Part shown: in pieces, positions 5,822-10,593 of the stretch
Layout of the letters: the number at the start of each line of letters is the position of its first letter
Numbering within the stretch: the first letter of the stretch is position 1
The notes under the pieces: model-generated
The model's input: the letters and a program-made list of their open reading frames with translations, nothing else
Told to the model about the DNA's origin: nothing
The model's database searches: none
Assembly: GCA_046728975.1 (NCBI GenBank)
Contig: JBKPFU010000115.1
Coordinates: 1-10,593 of the forward strand
Origin: JBKPFU01 sp046728975
Lineage (GTDB): Bacteria > Actinomycetota > Thermoleophilia > Gaiellales > Gaiellaceae
DNA length: 10,593 nt
Direction: 5' to 3'
Translations under genes and position numbers: made by a program

Positions 5822-7108
5822 ATGCACACCGTGCGTCCGTATCTCCTGGTGTTCGCGGCAAGTGCCGGCGTGACCTTTGCGATCACGCCCATCGTTCGTC
5901 GGCTCTCCATGCGGCTGGGATGGATCGACCGGCCGTCGGACCGCAAGGTGCACCCGAACCCCACGCCGACCGCCGGCGGCATCGCGATGTACGTGGGCGT
6001 CGCGGCCGGGCTCCTGGCCGCGCGACTGATCCCCTTCCTATCCGACCTGCACGAGACCTCGTCCGAGCTGGACGCCGCGTTCGTAGCCGCCACGGTGGTC
6101 GTGGTCCTGGGCGTGATCGACGACACCCGGGGCGTGACCGCGCTCGGCAAGCTGGCCGGGCAGGTGCTCGCGGCCGGGCTCGTGGTCCTGCTCGGCGTGC
6201 AGCTCCTGTACTTTTACTTCCCGGGCCAGGGCGTCGTGTCGCCGCCGCCGGACGTCGCGGTGCCGCTCACGGTCCTGTGGATCGTCGCGCTCATGAACGC
6301 GGTGAACCTGGTGGACGGGCTCGACGGCCTCGCCGCGGGGATGGTCGCGATCGCGGCCCTCGCCTTCTTCGCCTACTTCCGGACGCCGGACGGCACCGAC
6401 CAGGCGAGCGTCGCCGCGCTGATGTCGGCGATCGTCGCCGGCGTTGCGATCGGGTTCCTGCCCTGGAACTTCCATCCGGCGAAGATCTTCATGGGCGACT
6501 CCGGGGCGCTGATGCTGGGCCTGCTCATGGCGGTGGCTACGATCTCCGGCGTGGGGCAGAACCTGGAGGGCCCCAGTGGGGGAGACCTCGCGGTCATCGC
6601 GATACCGATCGTGGTCCCCTTGCTGGTGCTCGCCGTCCCGCTGCTGGACGTCGTGCTCGCGATCATCCGGCGCATGCGCAAGGGGATCGGGATCGCGCAC
6701 GCGGACAAGGAGCACATCCACCACCGGCTCATGGACATCGGTCACACCCATCGGCAGGCCGTGCTCCTGATGTACCTGTGGGGCGCGCTGATCGCGGCCG
6801 CCGCGCTGGTGGTCGCCTACGTCGACGGGCGGACCCTCGTGGCCGTGATCCTCGCCACGGCTGTGCTGATCGCCACGGTCCTTCCGCGCCTGGTCCGCGA
6901 CCGGTCGCCCCGGGGCAGCGACCGTCCGGTGGCCGCGGTCTCGGTCTCGGTCTCGGGGCAGCGGATCGGCCGTCACCGCCGCCGGTCGCGCCCAGACGCA
7001 ACCCTCCCTCCGGCCGCGGTGTCCTCCATCGGCGACGGCGCGGCGCCGGCCGACGCCGATCCCACGCTCTCCGAACCCGGACACACGCGTTCGCGCGATT
7101 CCGCATGA
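5822..7108 (+). CDS. wecA: MraY/WecA-family polyprenyl-phosphate HexNAc-1-phosphate transferase
   Basis: This multi-spanning membrane enzyme transfers a sugar 1-phosphate, probably GlcNAc-1-P from UDP-GlcNAc, to decaprenyl or undecaprenyl phosphate, starting a cell-wall glycan linker or polymer. The 428-residue product has about ten hydrophobic segments and the family motifs in order: RKVHPNPTPTAGGIAM near 41-56, the Mg-binding pair Asp100-Asp101, NAVNLVDGLDGL from Asn159, FMGDSG with Asp226, and HIHHRL at 298-303. HIHHRL is typical of WecA/TagO rather than MraY. Residues 356-428 form a hydrophilic tail rich in Arg, Ser, Ala and Pro with a VSVSVS run, likely cytoplasmic and disordered. Rv1302 (wecA/rfe) occupies the same place after prfA-prmC-tsaC in M. 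tuberculosis. Exact sugar specificity cannot be read from sequence. A 47-bp gap after glyA has no clear terminator. Confidence 0.92.
   Translation: MHTVRPYLLVFAASAGVTFAITPIVRRLSMRLGWIDRPSDRKVHPNPTPTAGGIAMYVGVAAGLLAARLIPFLSDLHETSSELDAAFVAATVVVVLGVIDDTRGVTALGKLAGQVLAAGLVVLLGVQLLYFYFPGQGVVSPPPDVAVPLTVLWIVALMNAVNLVDGLDGLAAGMVAIAALAFFAYFRTPDGTDQASVAALMSAIVAGVAIGFLPWNFHPAKIFMGDSGALMLGLLMAVATISGVGQNLEGPSGGDLAVIAIPIVVPLLVLAVPLLDVVLAIIRRMRKGIGIAHADKEHIHHRLMDIGHTHRQAVLLMYLWGALIAAAALVVAYVDGRTLVAVILATAVLIATVLPRLVRDRSPRGSDRPVAAVSVSVSGQRIGRHRRRSRPDATLPPAAVSSIGDGAAPADADPTLSEPGHTRSRDSA
6937..6954 (+). repeat. Three tandem GGTCTC hexamers in the wecA tail
   Basis: Three exact copies of GGTCTC run head to tail and encode a Val-Ser-Val-Ser-Val-Ser run at residues 373-378, within the low-complexity C-terminal tail. 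A change of one unit keeps frame and alters the tail by two residues. This is probably replication slippage in an unconstrained region. Confidence 0.75.
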
Positions 7109-7119
7109 CCGCGGCGCGG

Positions 7120-7150
7120 GACTGGGGTGCCCGCCGTCGCCCGACTGGGG
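7120..7150. repeat. Direct repeat GACTGGGG x2 ahead of the transporter promoter
   Basis: GACTGGGG occurs at 7120-7127 and again at 7143-7150, a period of 23 bp or about two helical turns. The second copy abuts the candidate -10 box. The placement suits an activator or repressor binding the same helix face, but this is inference. Two 8-bp G-rich matches in GC-rich DNA could be chance. Confidence 0.45.
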
Positions 7151-7156
7151 CATAAT
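7151..7156 (+). promoter_or_regulatory. Candidate promoter (-10) of the polyamine-type ABC operon
   Basis: CATAAT matches TATAAT at five of six positions and is the only AT-rich hexamer of this kind in the gap 7109-7211. Transcription would begin near 7163, leaving a leader of about 49 nt before potA. The -35 region (around 7128-7133) is poor, so an activator may be needed. No riboswitch-like fold is evident in the leader. Confidence 0.5.
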
Positions 7157-7211
7157 CGCCGCTCGGGCTCGTGACCGGGTCCCTAGAGCGTGTTCGGAAT
7201 CGGGGGGTTGG

Positions 7212-8276
7212 TTGACGGAGATCGACGTCCGCCTCGAGCGGGTCACCAAGACCTTCGGCGACATGGTCGCCGTGGACGACCTGTCGCTCGACATCGCGGA
7301 GGGGGAGTTCTTCTCCATGCTCGGGCCGTCCGGGTGCGGGAAGACCACGACGCTCCGCATGATCGGCGGGTTCGAGGATCCCTCGCGCGGAGCCGTCTAC
7401 CTGGGCGGACGGGAAGTGACCGACCTGCCGCCGTACAAGCGCGACGTCAACACGGTGTTCCAGTCCTATGCGCTGTTCCCGCACCTGGACGTGTTCGAGA
7501 ACGTCGCGTTCGGGCTGCGGAGGCGGAAGGTCCCCAAGGACGAGGTCAGGCAGCGCGTGGACGACGCGCTCCGCCTCGTCGAGATGTCCGGATTCGAGGG
7601 CCGAAAGCCCGGGCAGATGTCCGGCGGCCAGCAGCAGCGGGTTGCGCTGGCGCGGGCACTCGTGAACCGGCCGAAGGTCCTGTTGCTGGACGAGCCGCTC
7701 GGCGCGCTCGACCTCAAGCTCCGCAAGCAGATGCAGCTCGAGCTCAAGGCGATCCAACATGACGTCGGCATCACCTTCATCCACGTCACGCACGACCAGG
7801 AGGAGGCGATGACGATGGCGGACCGGATCGCGATCATGAACAACGGCCGGATCGAGCAGCTCGGGACGCCCACCGAGCTCTACGAGCAGCCCCAGACGGC
7901 GTTCGTCGCCTCGTTCCTCGGCATCTCGAACCTCCTGCCCGGCACGGTGTCTGGGCCGGAGACGGTGCGGCTGGACGGGGGAAGCGAGATGCGCGTGCCG
8001 CCCGAGGCGCTGCAGGGCCGTAGCGGCCGCGTCGCCGTCGGCGTCCGCCCGGAGAAGATCCGCCTCGGGCATGGCGAGGAGAACCGGCTCACCGGGCAGT
8101 TACTCGAGACCGCCTACGTGGGCGTCGCGACCCAGTACGTCCTCGAGACGAGGGCGGGCAACATCAGCGTCTACGTCCAGAACAGCGAACCGGCGCGATC
8201 CGATATCGCGCCGAGGGAGATCTCGTGGAGCCCCGACTCCACGTTCGTCGTCGACTCGACAGAGGGAGGAGCATGA
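7212..8276 (+). CDS. potA: ABC transporter ATP-binding protein, spermidine/putrescine type
   Basis: This cytoplasmic ATPase powers an importer. The 354-residue length fits PotA/CysA/MalK-type subunits. It has Walker A GPSGCGKTT starting at Gly38, the Q-loop stretch FQSYALFPHLDVFENVAFGL, the signature MSGGQQQR (Ser137 onward; Met replaces the usual Leu), Walker B LLLDEPLGALD with Asp160-Glu161, and the switch His194 in VTHDQEEAMTMAD. A TOBE-like regulatory domain occupies the C-terminal ~110 residues, with VGVRPEKIRL. The start is TTG 7212, giving the usual N-terminus (TEIDVRLERVTKTFG); a G-run at 7202-7207 is the only Shine-Dalgarno-like sequence. Substrate assignment rests on the PotD/PotB/PotC neighbours. 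The stop overlaps the next ATG (ATGA). Confidence 0.93.
   Translation: MTEIDVRLERVTKTFGDMVAVDDLSLDIAEGEFFSMLGPSGCGKTTTLRMIGGFEDPSRGAVYLGGREVTDLPPYKRDVNTVFQSYALFPHLDVFENVAFGLRRRKVPKDEVRQRVDDALRLVEMSGFEGRKPGQMSGGQQQRVALARALVNRPKVLLLDEPLGALDLKLRKQMQLELKAIQHDVGITFIHVTHDQEEAMTMADRIAIMNNGRIEQLGTPTELYEQPQTAFVASFLGISNLLPGTVSGPETVRLDGGSEMRVPPEALQGRSGRVAVGVRPEKIRLGHGEENRLTGQLLETAYVGVATQYVLETRAGNISVYVQNSEPARSDIAPREISWSPDSTFVVDSTEGGA
8264..8270 (+). promoter_or_regulatory. Strong ribosome binding site of potD
   Basis: GGGAGGA at the end of potA lies 2 nt before the ATG at 8273, and the wider purine run 8261-8271 allows better spacing. It selects this ATG over an earlier in-frame one at 8225, which would put 16 Arg-rich residues before the signal peptide. 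Confidence 0.75.
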
Positions 8277-9454
8277 CCGACTACCTGACCCGAAGAGAGT
8301 TGATCGAGCGGGCCGCGGCAGGAGGCGCGGTCCTCACCCTCCCCGGCCTGTTGGCCGCCTGCGGCAGCGGGAACGGCGGCAGCGAGTCCAAGAGCAAGTC
8401 CAGCAGCAAGGACACGACTCTCGCCTCGACGCTGCGCTTCTCGAACTGGCCGTATTACATCGACACGAAGGGCCAGTCCTACCCGTCGCTCGTGCAATTC
8501 CAGAAGAAGACGGGCGTCCACGTCGACTACGTCCAGGACATCAACGACAATGCGGGGTTCTTCGGGAAGATCCAGGGCCCGCTCTCGCGCGGACAGTCGA
8601 TCCACCGGGACATCATCGTCCTCACCGACAACGACCGGTATCTCGCGCTGATGATCAAGAAGGGCTGGGTCGAGAAGCTCGACAAGTCGGCGATTCCGAA
8701 CATCAAGAACCTGATCGCCGTCCAACAGCACCCGAGTTTCGACCCGGACCGCGAATACTCGCTGCCCTGGCAGTCGGGGATGACGGGCATCGCGTACAAC
8801 GACAAGCTGGCCGATCCGGTGCTGTCCGTCGACGACTTGCTCGAGAACGCGAAACTGAAGGGCAAGATCACGTGCCTGAACTCGATGGGCGACGCGCTCA
8901 CGCTTGTGATGCTCGCGAACGGAGACGACCCCTCCAAGGTGACGGACAAGTCTTTCAACGCTGCCTTCAACCGGGTCAAGAAGGCCGTCGACAGGAAGCA
9001 AATCCGAGCGTTCACCGGCAACGACTACGCGCCAGTGCTTGCCAAGGGCGACCTGGCCGCGGCGATGTCGTGGTCGGGCGACATCGCGCAGCTCGGCAAC
9101 GCCCACATCCACTGGAACGTGCCGAAGGATGGCGGCGCCCTCTGGACGGACAACATGCTGATTCCGAAGGGCGGCGACGTCTACACGGCGTCGGTCTACA
9201 TGAACTACGTCTACGACCCCAACGTCCAGGCCCTGATGGAAGCCGGCGACGCCAAGCGGAAGATCACCGGCATCTACTACATCCCGCCCGTGAAGGGCGC
9301 GAAGGAGGCGGCGCTGAAGCTGGATCCGACGGTCGCCAAGAACCAGCTCGTCTTCCCGTCGGAGGCGACGCTCGACAGCGTCCACCTCTTCGACAGCGAC
9401 GCGCTGAACAACCAGAAGTACCTCACGCAATGGCAAAACCTCATCTCCGGCTGA
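8273..9454 (+). CDS. potD: Polyamine-type ABC substrate-binding lipoprotein (PotD-like)
   Basis: The 393-residue extracytoplasmic protein would capture the substrate and deliver it to PotBC. The N-terminus has a twin-arginine pair (Arg7-Arg8 in TRRELIERAA), a hydrophobic stretch and a lipobox LAAC with Cys30, so it is probably a Tat-exported lipoprotein. A Gly/Ser/Lys linker (about 31-48) follows. The mature domain starts with LRFSNWPYYID, typical of PotD/PotF. WTDN at 291-294 gives Trp291 and Asp293, matching the polyamine-contacting W255 and D257 of E. coli PotD, inside GGALWTDNMLIPKGG. Polyamine is the likely ligand, though related families bind other cations or opines. Lys and Asn are used far more than in neighbouring proteins, as expected for a soluble exported protein. 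The gene order A-D-B-C differs from A-B-C-D of E. coli. Confidence 0.9.
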   Translation: MTDYLTRRELIERAAAGGAVLTLPGLLAACGSGNGGSESKSKSSSKDTTLASTLRFSNWPYYIDTKGQSYPSLVQFQKKTGVHVDYVQDINDNAGFFGKIQGPLSRGQSIHRDIIVLTDNDRYLALMIKKGWVEKLDKSAIPNIKNLIAVQQHPSFDPDREYSLPWQSGMTGIAYNDKLADPVLSVDDLLENAKLKGKITCLNSMGDALTLVMLANGDDPSKVTDKSFNAAFNRVKKAVDRKQIRAFTGNDYAPVLAKGDLAAAMSWSGDIAQLGNAHIHWNVPKDGGALWTDNMLIPKGGDVYTASVYMNYVYDPNVQALMEAGDAKRKITGIYYIPPVKGAKEAALKLDPTVAKNQLVFPSEATLDSVHLFDSDALNNQKYLTQWQNLISG

Positions 9455-9458
9455 CGGC

Positions 9459-10325
9459 TTGGGCTTCTTCCACCGTCACCGGGGACTGACGCCGTACCTG
9501 CTCCTCGCGCCGGGCATCCTGTGGCTCGCCGTCTTCTTCCTGGTCCCGCTCGGCTTCCTCGCGTACCAGTCGCTGGAGTCGGGCAACATCGACTTCGGTT
9601 ACGCGTTCACGTGGTCGTGGGGCAACTACTGGACCGCGATCCGCGATTACCGCGACCAGTTCATCCGCTCGCTCGAGTACGCGGGCATCGCAACCCTCCT
9701 CGCGCTGCTGATCAGCTACCCGGTTGCGTACTGGATCGCGTTCCGCGGCGGCCGCTGGAAGAACCTGCTGCTGCTCGGCATCGTTGCGCCGTTCTTCGTC
9801 ACGTACCTGATCCGCACGCTCGCGTGGCAGAACATCCTGAGCGACAACGGCATCGTCGTCTCGACACTCCGTAACGCGCACCTGCTCGGCTCGGACGGGA
9901 GGCTTCTGAACACCTCCGTCGCCGTGGTCGCGGGGATCACGTACAACTTCCTGCCCTTCATGGCGCTGCCGCTGTACGTGTCGCTCGAGCAGATCGACGG
10001 GGGGCTGATCGAAGCGGCGGAGGACCTCTATGCGAGCAAGCTGCACGCGTTCCTGCGCGTCACGCTCCCGCTCTCGCTCCCGGGCGTGGTCGCCGGGACG
10101 CTGCTGACGTTCATCCCCGCTGCCGGAGACTTCATCAACGCGCAGCTGCTCGGGTCGCCGAACAACCACATGATCGGGAACGTGATCCAGTCGAAGTTCC
10201 TGGAGCTGACCGACTACCCGGCCGCGGCGTCGATGTCGTTCCTCCTGATGGCCGCGATCCTGATCGCCGTCGCCCTGTACGCGCGGGCAGTCGGGACCGA
10301 GCAGCTGACGGGGACGGCCGCATGA
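9459..10325 (+). CDS. potB: ABC transporter permease, PotB type
   Basis: This inner-membrane permease would pair with PotC to form the channel. The 288-residue product has six hydrophobic segments near residues 10-35, 72-95, 101-122, 152-175, 208-230 and 257-278. The EAA loop that docks on the ATPase is at 185-211: EAAEDLYASKLHAFLRV followed by TLPLSLPG. The usual Gly of EAA-x3-G is Tyr191 here. Start TTG 9459 lies 4 nt after potD and gives the normal short N-terminus ahead of RGLTPYLLLAPG. No ATG or GTG exists nearby in this frame, and there is hardly any Shine-Dalgarno, so translation probably depends on termination of potD. The stop overlaps the potC ATG (ATGA). Confidence 0.92.
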   Translation: MGFFHRHRGLTPYLLLAPGILWLAVFFLVPLGFLAYQSLESGNIDFGYAFTWSWGNYWTAIRDYRDQFIRSLEYAGIATLLALLISYPVAYWIAFRGGRWKNLLLLGIVAPFFVTYLIRTLAWQNILSDNGIVVSTLRNAHLLGSDGRLLNTSVAVVAGITYNFLPFMALPLYVSLEQIDGGLIEAAEDLYASKLHAFLRVTLPLSLPGVVAGTLLTFIPAAGDFINAQLLGSPNNHMIGNVIQSKFLELTDYPAAASMSFLLMAAILIAVALYARAVGTEQLTGTAA

Positions 10326-10593
10326 GCGCTGTCGCGGCCGTGTCTCGGCGCGAGCGCGCCGGAGTGCCCTCGAAGGCGTGGGCCCTCGTCAAGCACCACA
10401 TCCTGACGGTCTACTCGATCCTCTTCTTCGCCTACCTGCTACTGCCGATCGTCGTCGTCGCCGTTTTCTCCTTCAACGACCCGACCGGGAAGTTCAACTA
10501 CACGTGGGAGGGGTTCACGCTCGAGCATTGGCAGAACGTGTTCAGCCTTCCCGACCTGAACGACGCGATGGTCACGAGCCTCAAGCTGGCGGC
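10322..10593 (+). CDS. potC: ABC transporter permease, PotC type (3' end cut by window)
   Basis: An ATG overlapping the potB stop opens a frame that stays open to the window end: 90 codons plus 2 nt of an expected ~265-280. A cytoplasmic N-terminus of about 26 residues is followed by the first membrane span (about 27-50, rich in Leu, Ile, Val and Phe) and then FSFND, the characteristic PotC sequence after TM1, and FTLEHWQNVF. The protein would be the second permease of the importer. The EAA loop lies beyond the window. Coupled translation with potB is expected from the 4-nt overlap. Confidence 0.9.
   Translation, partial: MSAVAAVSRRERAGVPSKAWALVKHHILTVYSILFFAYLLLPIVVVAVFSFNDPTGKFNYTWEGFTLEHWQNVFSLPDLNDAMVTSLKLA

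Noticed and set aside
4170..5861. Minus-strand open frame of 563 codons opposite rpiB and glyA
   Set aside because: It mirrors the third-position GC of rpiB and glyA. The translation is rich in Arg, Ala, Val and His with no family signature.
9430..9489. ATG just before the potD stop as a possible potB start
   Set aside because: It is in a different frame and ends after 19 codons. The PotB frame has only TTG 9459 nearby.
1..10593. CRISPR arrays, tRNA or rRNA genes, insertion sequences, phage or toxin-antitoxin genes
   Set aside because: None were seen by eye. The window is filled by the listed genes, and the largest gap is 103 bp.

Overview
The window is high-GC (roughly 70% by eye) and almost fully coding on the + strand, with short gaps, GTG and TTG starts, and stop/start overlaps. 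These traits, the DivIVA-like coiled-coil protein, and the order prfA-prmC-tsaC followed by a WecA-type transferase point to Actinomycetota. The extra genes between tsaC and wecA suggest a lineage outside the mycobacterial core. That placement is inference, since no rRNA marker is present.

Layout. (1) 1-825: the 3' part of a DivIVA-domain coiled-coil protein whose start lies before the window. (2) 826-876: a short gap holding a perfect 10-bp inverted repeat that overlaps both a -10-like hexamer and the ATG of prfA. (3) 877-3445: prfA (RF1), prmC (release-factor methyltransferase) and tsaC (threonylcarbamoyl-AMP synthase), packed with 2-nt or overlapping junctions. All three serve translation. 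(4) 3458-5774: a low-molecular-weight phosphatase, rpiB and glyA, tightly coupled, with a candidate near-leaderless promoter just before the phosphatase. (5) 5822-7108: a MraY/WecA-family polyprenyl-phosphate sugar-1-phosphate transferase for cell-envelope glycan synthesis. (6) 7109-7211: the longest gap (103 bp), with a direct repeat and a candidate promoter. (7) 7212-10593: a polyamine-type ABC importer in the order ATPase, Tat-lipoprotein binding protein, permease B, permease C. The last gene runs off the window.

Functionally, the first block links termination (RF1), its activation by glutamine methylation (PrmC) and tRNA t6A modification (TsaC). The phosphatase, RpiB and GlyA follow in the same order as ywlE, ywlF/rpiB and glyA in Bacillus subtilis. 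In both B. subtilis and Mycobacterium tuberculosis this neighbourhood leads into the ATP synthase operon, whereas here a Pot-type transporter comes next. I see no tRNA or rRNA gene, CRISPR array, insertion sequence or phage gene, and no clear intrinsic terminator. This is mainly a housekeeping region. The points of interest are the palindrome at the prfA start, active-site variants in RpiB, GlyA and the phosphatase, and the unusual neighbour downstream of wecA.
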